The notes below the pieces were generated by a model. It saw nothing but the letters and a program-made list of their open reading frames with translations, searched no databases and was not told the origin of the DNA. The position numbers and the translations under genes were made by a program. From CAYGAW01 sp964347945 (GTDB lineage Bacteria; Chloroflexota; Anaerolineae; UBA7937; B3-Chlor): a DNA stretch of 5,829 nucleotides. This document shows, piece by piece, positions 1 through 5,679 of the stretch (positions within the stretch are counted from its first letter, which is position 1; the number at the start of each line of letters is the position of its first letter). The stretch lies in contig CAYGAW010000106.1 of assembly GCA_964347945.1 (NCBI GenBank), forward strand, positions 1 through 5,829, given 5' to 3'.

Positions 1-119
1 CGCTGGACATCCGCTATGATGGGCAGCAATTGCCCAAGCCTCCCACGCTCAAATCCCAATCCTTGCTGGCCTTCCTGATCCTGCATCGTGACCAATCTCA
101 ATCCAGGGATGGTCTGGTC
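1..119 (+). repeat. Terminal direct repeat, left copy (119 bp, identical to 5711-5829)
   Basis: Every base of 1-119 recurs in the same order and orientation at 5711-5829, the very end of the window. The repeat lies inside the winged-helix coding region and has no inverted ends, insertion-sequence features or target-site duplication. An exact end-to-end overlap of odd length is the usual signature of a circular path in a de Bruijn graph assembly. It means a circle or a head-to-tail tandem unit of 5,710 bp. I infer this from the overlap alone; read mapping is not available. Confidence 0.97.
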
Positions 120-3100
120 GATCTGTTCTGGGGAGACCGGCCAGAAGCCAAGGCTCGCCGCTCTCTAAGGACGGCACTGTGGCATATCCGTCGTGGTCTG
201 CCAGACGAAGCTCTCATCCTGAGTGATCGTCGCACAGTGCAGTTTGATACTCGAGCCGATCTATGGCTGGACGTTGATGAATTCGAGTTCCTAGTAGGTG
301 CCGACGATATTGCCGACCTGCAATCCGCAGTCGCGCTCTACCGTGGCGATTTCATGGATGGGTTCTACGATGACTGGGTCATCAATGAGCGGTACCGGCT
401 CGAAACGCTGTTTTCGGAGGCTCTGACGCGGCTGATGGTTGCCCAGGAGGGGAGAGAAGAGTACGACGGTGCACTGGCTACGGCAGCGCGGTTGCTGCGG
501 CATGACCCACTGCGAGAGGATGCGCACCAGACGGCGATGAGGGCCTATTGCCGGCTAGGACAGCGCAACGCGGCGCTGGAGCAGTACCGCCGTTGCCGGG
601 AGATCATACTGGAGGAACTGGGTACAGAGCCCATGGTGGAGACCACCGAGCTCTACCAGGAGATTCTGGAGCGGCGCTTTCCAGCAGTGGGGGTCGCTAA
701 GGCGGTTCCTATTCAGGTGCCCTCCCTACAACCAACGCCTGCTGCCGGGCGCGACCCCCTCGATGTGGCGGCCCCGGCTAGGCTAATAGGGAGAGAGCAA
801 GAACTGGCGTTCTTGCAGCGCTGCTGGCAGGAGGCTGAAGCAAGGCAGGGAGGCTTGGTGTTCATCAGCGGGGAGGCTGGGGTGGGCAAAACTCGCCTCG
901 CGGAGGAGTTTGCCCATCGGTTGCGCTGGCAGGGCGTCCGCGTGTTGTGGGGTCGCTGCTATGAGTTCGAGCGTGTCCTGCCCTACCAACCCGTCACTGA
1001 GGCGTTGGAGTCCACTCTGCCGGCCCTTTCGTCGTCTGAACTGGCGGGCTTTCCTGCCTGGATCGTGACGGAGGTCGCCCGCTTGGTACCAGATGTCTTG
1101 GAAAAGAGGCCTGACCTCGATGTCACGCCCGCCGTGCCTTCGGATGAGGAGCGAACGCGCCTCTTTGACGCGATGTCACGTTTTCTGGCCGAGCTCTCCT
1201 CCAACGCGCCACTACTCGTTGTCATGGAGGACCTACAGTGGGCCAGCGAGTCCACGCTGCAACTGGTCCACTATCTGGCCCGCCATCTAGCAGGCCATCA
1301 GATTCTGATGGTCGGCACCTTCCGCCCTGAAGCGATTGGCCTCCAAGATCCCCTGATGGGGCTACGGAGGCGATTGACGCAAGAAGGGGTGGCAGACTCC
1401 CTGCGCCTATCTCGCCTGTCGCCAGAGGCCGTGACGGAGATGGTGGTGGAGATGTCTGGTGCGGGCGAAGCGGTTGGTCCCCTGGCGGGACGGTTGTATC
1501 AGGAGACGGAGGGCAACCCCTTCTTCCTGATGGAGATGGTAAAGGCCTTCTTCGAGGAGGACATGATCTGCCTGGAGGAAGGTGCCTGGAAAGGTGATTT
1601 TGCTGAGATCAGCGACGGAGAACTCCCCCTGCCCGCGAGTGTTAGTCAGGCTATCGAGGCCCGGGCCAGCCATCTGGATGAGCAAGCCGAGGAGGCGATA
1701 CGCCTGGCAGCGGTCCTTGGTCGCGAATTCGACTTCGATGTTCTCAGCTCAGTCTGGGGCCAAGGTGAGGAGACAACCCTGCAGGCACTAGACAACCTGC
1801 TGCGCCGTCGACTAATACAGGAGGGCACTGGACCTACCAGCCGCGATTATGCCTTCAGTCATCACAAGATCCAGGAGGTGGTCTATGCAGGGCTTCCCCG
1901 CCGGCATCGCCGGTACGCCCACGCACAGGTAGGCGCAGCGATGGAGCGCCTTTGGGCGTCCCAGGGGGAGGAAGTCGCTGGAGAACTGGCTTTTCACTTC
2001 CTGGAGGGCATGCAATCCGACGAGAAGCTGACGGAGAAGGCGATAGATTACCTACTCCGGGCTGGGGACTACGCTCGCTTGGCCTATGCCGATCAGGAAG
2101 CCATCGGCTACTATCAGCAGGCGTTGAGGTTGCTGAGGCAACAGCGCCAGAATGAAAGGGCAGCGCGGACGCTGATGAAGCTAGGATTAACCTACCATAC
2201 CAGCCTTCACTTCCGGCAGGCGCGCGATGCCTATGAAGCGGGCTTCACGCTCTGGCAGCAGGCAGGGACGGTGCAGCCAGCCAGCCTGCTACCGGCACCC
2301 CATGCACTTCGGGTGGTGCAAACCGAGCCGGTGACTGTCGATCCATCCAAAGTGGCGGACTGGCTTTCCGGCGCGGTCATCGAGCAGCTCTTCAGCCCGC
2401 TGGTGAGAATCAGCCCAGAGATGGACGTCCTACCCGAGGCCGCCAGAAGCTGGGAGGTTTTGGAAGGCGGGCGCAAGTATGTCTTCCACCTAAGGGACGG
2501 CGCGCGCTGGAGCGATGGCCGTCCGGTGACCGCAGCGGACTTCGAGTACGGCTGGAAGCGGATGCTGAGTCCGGCCACTGAACCTTCGCTGGCCAGTTCC
2601 TTTTCCGACATCAAGGGAGCCAGGGACTTCCATCAAGGCGTGGTGTCCGATCCCAGTGGCGTGGGGGTGCGGAGCGTCGATGAACTGAAGTTGGTAGTGG
2701 AACTGGAGGAGCCGGCCGGTCACTTTCTCCATCTTGCAGCATATGCCACAGCAGTACCCCGCCACAAGGTAGAGGCCCACGCCGATGAGTGGACCGAGGT
2801 AGGCAAGATCGTCACGAACGGCCCTTTCGAGCTGGAGGCCTGGCAGAGGGGCAAGTCTATGGTCCTGGTGCGCAATCCGCAATACCACGGGCGCTTTGGG
2901 GGGAATCTTCAGCGGGTTGAACTGTTCTTTTTCAAAGAGTATTCCGCTGCCTTGGAATCGTACGATGCCGATCGTCTAGACATCCTCCCTCTCCAAGGAC
3001 TCCCTCGGGCAGAGATGGACCGCATCCTGCAAAGGCACGCTGGGGAATACGTCCCGATACCAGACCTGGCGACTTACTACGTAAGATTCGACCTGAGGCG

Positions 3101-3791
3101 TCCCCCCTTCAGCGACCGCCGAGTCCGTCGGGCATTCGCCCTAGGCACAGATAAGAATACGCTAGCGGACGTGATCCTCGGCGGCTACGTCTCTCCGGCC
3201 ACAGGGGGCCAGGTGCCGCGAGGGATGCCGGGACACTCGGCGGAGATCGCTCTGCCCTATGACCCTGGCCAGGCGCGGGAACTGCTGTCCGCAGGCGGCT
3301 ATCCTGAAGGGCGTGGCTTCCCTGAGGTGGAGTTGCTGATGGCGAGGGGCCGCGAAGCTGTGGGAGACTACCTGCAGGCGCAATGGCAGGCCAATCTAGG
3401 AGTACAGATCAGATGCAAGACGATGGAGTGGGCGGAGTTGCTGGAGAGGTTGAATAAGACGCCTCCACACCTCTACGGCATGGCAGCGGCGGCGCTCTAT
3501 CCCGACCCAGAGAGCTTCCTCGGGCCGACAGGGCGCGATGAGCATGGGGGCTACTACGCGTGGCGGGACGAGGCGTACAACAGATTGGTGGAGGAAGCCC
3601 GGCGAGCCACGGACCAGCCGGAGAGGGTGAGGTCATACCAGCAAGCTGACCGCATCTTGGTAAATGAGGCATGGATCCTGCCCCTTCTCTACGAACGCCG
3701 ACACTCGCTGGTGAAGCCGTGGGTGGTCAAACTTCCCACATCGGCCATCATGCTGGGGTTCTGGAAGGATGTGATCATCGAAGCGCACTAG
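3..3791 (+). CDS. SARP/AfsR-type regulator (wHTH-BTAD-STAND ATPase-TPR) fused to a C-terminal SBP_bac_5 solute-binding domain; 5' end continues across the junction
   Basis: This is a large multidomain transcriptional regulator. The frame is open to the left edge; TTG at 30 lies inside the winged helix, so it is not the real start. The start is the GTG seen at 5680, giving 1,273 residues if the ends join; numbering below uses that form. Residues 1-95 are an OmpR-like winged helix. Residues 100-236 are a BTAD domain (YRGDFMDGFYDDW, EELGTEP). A STAND/AAA_16 ATPase follows, with Walker A GEAGVGKT at 301-308, Walker B LLVVMED at 415-421 and GNPFFL at 515-520. Two TPR-like helical pairs lie at about 691-765. 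Residues 777 to about 1265 form a near-complete OppA/DppA-like domain (WSDGRPVTAADF near 847, NGPFELEAW at 950, PPFSDRRVRRAF at 1045). There is no signal peptide or membrane segment, so the binding domain should be cytoplasmic. E. coli SgrR is an established analogue with an N-terminal DNA-binding and C-terminal solute-binding domain. Ligand and targets are unknown. Transcription probably ends at the hairpin 57 bases downstream. Confidence 0.93.
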   Translation: MDIRYDGQQLPKPPTLKSQSLLAFLILHRDQSQSRDGLVDLFWGDRPEAKARRSLRTALWHIRRGLPDEALILSDRRTVQFDTRADLWLDVDEFEFLVGADDIADLQSAVALYRGDFMDGFYDDWVINERYRLETLFSEALTRLMVAQEGREEYDGALATAARLLRHDPLREDAHQTAMRAYCRLGQRNAALEQYRRCREIILEELGTEPMVETTELYQEILERRFPAVGVAKAVPIQVPSLQPTPAAGRDPLDVAAPARLIGREQELAFLQRCWQEAEARQGGLVFISGEAGVGKTRLAEEFAHRLRWQGVRVLWGRCYEFERVLPYQPVTEALESTLPALSSSELAGFPAWIVTEVARLVPDVLEKRPDLDVTPAVPSDEERTRLFDAMSRFLAELSSNAPLLVVMEDLQWASESTLQLVHYLARHLAGHQILMVGTFRPEAIGLQDPLMGLRRRLTQEGVADSLRLSRLSPEAVTEMVVEMSGAGEAVGPLAGRLYQETEGNPFFLMEMVKAFFEEDMICLEEGAWKGDFAEISDGELPLPASVSQAIEARASHLDEQAEEAIRLAAVLGREFDFDVLSSVWGQGEETTLQALDNLLRRRLIQEGTGPTSRDYAFSHHKIQEVVYAGLPRRHRRYAHAQVGAAMERLWASQGEEVAGELAFHFLEGMQSDEKLTEKAIDYLLRAGDYARLAYADQEAIGYYQQALRLLRQQRQNERAARTLMKLGLTYHTSLHFRQARDAYEAGFTLWQQAGTVQPASLLPAPHALRVVQTEPVTVDPSKVADWLSGAVIEQLFSPLVRISPEMDVLPEAARSWEVLEGGRKYVFHLRDGARWSDGRPVTAADFEYGWKRMLSPATEPSLASSFSDIKGARDFHQGVVSDPSGVGVRSVDELKLVVELEEPAGHFLHLAAYATAVPRHKVEAHADEWTEVGKIVTNGPFELEAWQRGKSMVLVRNPQYHGRFGGNLQRVELFFFKEYSAALESYDADRLDILPLQGLPRAEMDRILQRHAGEYVPIPDLATYYVRFDLRRPPFSDRRVRRAFALGTDKNTLADVILGGYVSPATGGQVPRGMPGHSAEIALPYDPGQARELLSAGGYPEGRGFPEVELLMARGREAVGDYLQAQWQANLGVQIRCKTMEWAELLERLNKTPPHLYGMAAAALYPDPESFLGPTGRDEHGGYYAWRDEAYNRLVEEARRATDQPERVRSYQQADRILVNEAWILPLLYERRHSLVKPWVVKLPTSAIMLGFWKDVIIEAH

Positions 3792-3816
3792 CGCGGGATT
3801 AACGGAGCGCTGTGGC

Positions 3817-3828
3817 AGCGGATCCGCT
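3817..3828. other. Perfect 12-bp palindrome between regulator stop and terminator
   Basis: AGCGGATCCGCT equals its own reverse complement. It lies 26 bases after the regulator stop codon and 20 bases before the terminator stem. It could be a protein-binding site or a chance palindrome. No second copy was noticed in the window. Function unknown. Confidence 0.4.
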
Positions 3829-3848
3829 CATCAATGATGGCCTAGGGT

Positions 3849-3877
3849 CCCGCTTCCTTCACGGAAGCGGGGCTTTT
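3849..3877 (+). terminator. Intrinsic terminator of the regulator gene
   Basis: A perfect 9-bp GC-rich stem (CCCGCTTCC at 3849-3857 paired with GGAAGCGGG at 3863-3871) encloses the 5-base loop TTCAC and is followed by GC and then TTTT at 3874-3877. It lies 57 bases after the TAG stop of the regulator. The T tract is short but the stem is strong, so this is a good rho-independent terminator. It separates the regulator transcript from the SDR gene, which should therefore have its own promoter. Confidence 0.85.
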
Positions 3878-3909
3878 CTACATGGGCGGCTTTGCGCCCA
3901 GGCGGAACC

Positions 3910-4083
3910 ATGGCCGAGAAAGCTCAGCGGGACGTGATGGCAAAGCGCGAGAAGATACGTCGACGCTGCCAGGAGCACTTTCCCCGGAAGAATTCTGAGC
4001 GATGGGGGCGACCGTGGCCGGATCTGGAGGCGGAGAGGCGATTTGGCAGGCAATTTGGCGCTCTTTTGGCGCCTCTATGGTAG
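3910..4083 (+). CDS. Doubtful small hypothetical protein (57 aa)
   Basis: An ATG at 3910 opens a 57-codon frame ending TAG at 4081-4083. The predicted product begins MAEKAQRDVMAKREK. It is rich in Lys, Arg and Glu in its first half and in Arg, Phe and Gly later, and I do not recognise a family. The only ribosome-binding candidate is a weak AGGCGG at 3900-3905, too close to the ATG at 4 bases. The frame begins about 30 bases after the terminator of the previous gene, and its 3' part coincides with the repeat cluster and -10-like box assigned to the SDR promoter. It may be a chance frame in the intergenic region or a short relic. Confidence 0.25.
   Translation: MAEKAQRDVMAKREKIRRRCQEHFPRKNSERWGRPWPDLEAERRFGRQFGALLAPLW
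4042..4071 (+). promoter_or_regulatory. Three TTTGGC(A/G) direct repeats: candidate SARP operator of the SDR gene
   Basis: TTTGGCA at 4042-4048 and TTTGGCG at 4054-4060 and 4065-4071 are heptamers in the same orientation, with start-to-start distances of 12 and 11 bp, close to one DNA helix turn. The last ends 4 bases before a -10-like TATGGT at 4076. Known SARP regulators (DnrI, ActII-ORF4, AfsR) bind heptamer direct repeats at about 11-bp periodicity close to the -10 box, and a SARP is encoded next door. Binding here is inference; single TTTGGC copies also occur elsewhere in the window, for example near 5300 and 5416. Confidence 0.45.
4055..4081 (+). promoter_or_regulatory. Possible sigma-70-like promoter of the SDR gene
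   Basis: TATGGT at 4076-4081 matches the -10 consensus at four of six positions. The best -35 candidate, TTGGCG at 4055-4060, is separated by only 15 bases and overlaps a direct repeat. A weak promoter with poor spacing is what an activator-dependent SARP target would look like. Predicted transcription would begin near 4088, giving a leader of about 45 bases. This is a motif-based guess. Confidence 0.35.
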
Positions 4084-4120
4084 TGTGTGCTCGTAGAACA
4101 GCGGAAACTCAGTCACGGAA

Positions 4121-4125
4121 AGGAG
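4121..4125 (+). promoter_or_regulatory. Ribosome binding site of the SDR gene
   Basis: AGGAG (within GGAAAGGAG, 4117-4125) lies 7 bases before ATG 4133. This near-ideal Shine-Dalgarno selects that start, whose product begins directly with the Rossmann beta strand MRTFVTGG. Confidence 0.8.
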
Positions 4126-4132
4126 ACGAGAG

Positions 4133-5149
4133 ATGAGAACCTTTGTCACAGGAGGTACAGGGTTCATTGGAACCCACTTGGTGAAGCGGTTGGCCCAAAC
4201 GGACCACGATCTCGTGTGTCTGGCCAGGCCAACCAGCGATGTTCGTGTGCTGGAGGAAGTGGGCGCCAGCGTCATCACCGGGGATGTGACGGACAAGGAC
4301 TCCGTGATCCAGGGCATGCAAGGCTGCGACTGGGTGATCCACCTGGCCAGCAGTTTCGTCTTCTGGGTTCCCGACAAGCAGGTTTACGCGGACGTGAACA
4401 TCAAAGGCACACGAAACGTCATGGAGAGCGCTTTGGAGACAGGCGTTTCCAAGGTCGCCCACGTCAGCACCGCTGCGGTCTATGGCAACGCTGAGTGGCC
4501 CATCAGGGAAGACACCCCAGTAGGCCCTGTTCGCCCCAGCGAGTACGCCCGAACCAAGTACACCGGTGATCTGATGGCCTGGGAGTTGCACAAGCAGAAC
4601 GGTCTGCCGCTGGTTGTCATCTATCCTGGTGCCGTGGTTGGTGCAAATGATCCCAAAGCCGCTGGCCGATATATCAAGAACATGGCCCGCGGCCGAATGC
4701 CCGGCCAGATCCTCACTGACACGATGTTCTTCTGGGTACACGTGCGGGATGTCTGCGAAGGCATCCTCAGGAGTCTGGAAAAGGAAGACAATATCGGCGA
4801 GAAGTACCTCCTGACCGGTGAAAACCTCACCTGGGGAGAGATCAACAAGCTGATTAGCGAGATCTCGGGAACTCGCCTGCCGATACTGCGCTTCCCCGAT
4901 TTCATGACCGCCCTCAACGCTCTGCTCCTGACAGCCCTGGCCAATCTGATCAAGAGGCCGCCCCTTCTGGACATGTCCGTGGATCAGATAGGGACGATGA
5001 AACAAGGTTACATGGTAGACGGGAGCAAGGCGGAAAGGGAACTGGGGCTGACGTACACTCCCATCCGGGTTGCCCTCGAGGAGGCCATTGCCTCCTTCGG
5101 CGAGGCTCGCCAGCCTGAGTCCACAAGAGCACATGCGGGCGTACGCTGA
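4133..5149 (+). CDS. Extended SDR: NAD(P)-dependent epimerase/dehydratase or dihydroflavonol-reductase-like protein (338 aa)
   Basis: This is a complete short-chain dehydrogenase/reductase of the extended class, which uses NAD(P) to oxidise or reduce a hydroxyl/keto group on a sugar-nucleotide, sterol-like or small alcohol substrate. The Rossmann glycine motif TGGTGFIG is at residues 6-13, D51-V52 is the usual adenine contact, N89 is in DVNIKGT, and the catalytic residues are S112/T113 (VSTAAVYG) with Y138-x-x-x-K142 (YARTK). R32 after the second beta strand favours NADP(H), an inference. The 338-residue length is normal for the family. The C-terminal part (MVDGSKAERELGL, residues 294-306) is typical of 3-beta-HSD/DFR-like members and hopanoid-associated HpnA-type relatives, so the exact substrate cannot be named. 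A hydrophobic stretch at about 259-273 belongs to the substrate-binding domain; no signal peptide is seen, so the enzyme is cytosolic. ATG at 4133 is fixed by AGGAG at 4121-4125 with a 7-base spacer. It appears to be the first gene of its own transcript. Confidence 0.92.
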   Translation: MRTFVTGGTGFIGTHLVKRLAQTDHDLVCLARPTSDVRVLEEVGASVITGDVTDKDSVIQGMQGCDWVIHLASSFVFWVPDKQVYADVNIKGTRNVMESALETGVSKVAHVSTAAVYGNAEWPIREDTPVGPVRPSEYARTKYTGDLMAWELHKQNGLPLVVIYPGAVVGANDPKAAGRYIKNMARGRMPGQILTDTMFFWVHVRDVCEGILRSLEKEDNIGEKYLLTGENLTWGEINKLISEISGTRLPILRFPDFMTALNALLLTALANLIKRPPLLDMSVDQIGTMKQGYMVDGSKAERELGLTYTPIRVALEEAIASFGEARQPESTRAHAGVR

Positions 5150-5176
5150 GTAGGAGCACAGCGGCGGTACTATGCA

Positions 5177-5208
5177 GAGGGGCCTGGCCATTGCTGCCGA
5201 GGCCCCTC
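5177..5208 (+). terminator. Strong hairpin after the SDR gene: probable terminator or attenuator
   Basis: GAGGGGCCT (5177-5185) pairs perfectly with AGGCCCCTC (5200-5208). Three further pairs (GGC 5186-5188 with GCC 5196-5198) extend the stem past a one-base bulge at 5199, leaving a 7-base loop. It begins 27 bases after the SDR stop. Only a weak T run (CCCTTT, 5211-5216) follows, so termination may be partial. Readthrough would transcribe the small gene at 5251, for which I see no clear promoter of its own. Confidence 0.6.
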
Positions 5209-5250
5209 AGCCCTTTGAAATAATCGATCCGCCTTCGGAGGGAACGCTAC

Positions 5251-5466
5251 GTGGCCAAACCATTGTCATTCTCCGACGCCAGCACCTTCGTCGTACGTTT
5301 TTGGCGAGAGTGGTCGGGGGCTGCGCCGCGATGGCGCGGGCGGATCGAGCATGTGCAGAGTGGAGAGGGCGCCGCGTTCCTTGACCTGGATGGGATGCTG
5401 GCCTTCCTTGGTCGCTTTGGCGTTATCGCTGACGGCGGAAGCCGAACTGGCACAAACGAAGATTAG
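5251..5466 (+). CDS. Small conserved-looking hypothetical protein (71 aa)
   Basis: GTG at 5251 is preceded by GGAGGGA (5237-5243 region) about 8 bases upstream, the strongest Shine-Dalgarno in the window, and the frame ends TAG at 5464-5466. The product begins MAKPLSFSDASTFVVRFWREWS and continues with WRGRIEHVQSGEGAAFLDLDGMLAFL. This pattern (a beta strand 'FVVRFWREWSG', then 'WRGRIEHV.SGE', then an amphipathic 'DLDGMLAFLGRFG' helix) resembles short uncharacterised proteins I recall from Chloroflexota genomes, which I cannot verify here. There is no signal peptide or membrane segment. The fold looks like a compact beta-beta-alpha unit. It follows the SDR gene by 101 bases with a hairpin between them, and precedes the regulator promoter. 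Function unknown. Confidence 0.75.
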   Translation: MAKPLSFSDASTFVVRFWREWSGAAPRWRGRIEHVQSGEGAAFLDLDGMLAFLGRFGVIADGGSRTGTNED

Positions 5467-5527
5467 GTGCCAGACAGCCCTTTGGCCATATTGTGCCGCC
5501 TCCCCGGAGTGCGTTGCTGCTGCAGCC

Positions 5528-5546
5528 AGGTGGAGCTATCCCACCT
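5528..5546. other. Minor hairpin downstream of the small gene
   Basis: AGGTGG (5528-5533) pairs with CCACCT (5541-5546) around a 7-base loop, 61 bases after the stop of the small gene. There is no T tract, so it is at best a weak transcript end. Apart from this, 5467-5580 holds nothing I can assign. Confidence 0.25.
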
Positions 5547-5582
5547 CCCATCCCAGCCACGACAGCCCCTCAATGGCCCGTT

Positions 5583-5610
5583 TTGATTTCCTCATCGACT
5601 CACCTATAAT
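5583..5610 (+). promoter_or_regulatory. Sigma-70-like promoter of the SARP-SBP regulator
   Basis: A perfect -10 hexamer TATAAT (5605-5610) is preceded at 16 bases by TTGATT (5583-5588), which matches four of six -35 positions including TTGA. Transcription would start near 5616-5618, about 63 bases before the GTG at 5680. This suggests constitutive or moderately regulated expression of the regulator, contrasting with the weak box before the SDR gene. Confidence 0.7.
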
Positions 5611-5622
5611 CTGGAAGCCGAT

Positions 5623-5646
5623 GAGCCCGATTCTGAGCCGGGGCTC
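5623..5646 (+). promoter_or_regulatory. Inverted repeat in the regulator 5' leader
   Basis: GAGCCC (5623-5628) is complementary to GGGCTC (5641-5646). A second GAGCC at 5635-5639 competes for the same right arm. The elements lie just downstream of the predicted start of transcription and 20 bases before the Shine-Dalgarno. They could be a leader hairpin or an operator; the short stem makes either uncertain. Confidence 0.3.
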
Positions 5647-5665
5647 CTGCCTCGCGCGTTGTCTT

Positions 5666-5672
5666 GAGGAGA
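5666..5672 (+). promoter_or_regulatory. Ribosome binding site that fixes the regulator start
   Basis: GAGGAGA lies 7-8 bases before GTG 5680. No comparable Shine-Dalgarno precedes the TTG at position 30 in either copy of the terminal repeat, which supports GTG 5680 as the true start. Confidence 0.75.
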
Positions 5673-5679
5673 CCACGCG

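Noticed and set aside
30..32. TTG at 30 as start of the regulator
   Set aside because: It falls in the middle of the winged-helix domain, no RBS is in front of it, and the frame continues upstream to GTG 5680 across the junction.
1..119. Terminal repeat as a transposon end, long terminal repeat or phage direct terminal repeat
   Set aside because: The repeat lies inside a conserved coding domain, has no inverted termini, and no transposase, integrase or phage gene is present; assembly overlap or tandem duplication explains it better.
2490..2888. Minus-strand frames of 127 and 132 codons opposite the binding domain
   Set aside because: They overlap a plus-strand frame with clear OppA-family motifs and show no RBS or domain of their own.
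3884..3899. GGGCG/CGCCC hairpin as a second terminator
   Set aside because: Only 5 bp with no following T run, and it lies just after a much better terminator.
3859..4053. Minus-strand 64-codon frame in the intergenic region
   Set aside because: It begins in the intergenic region, includes the terminator loop, and lacks an RBS or a recognisable product.
4109..5191. A 360-codon open frame on the minus strand covering the whole SDR gene
   Set aside because: It is longer than the SDR gene but is a shadow: the plus-strand frame has the Rossmann and YxxxK motifs and a strong RBS, while the minus-strand product shows no recognisable domain.
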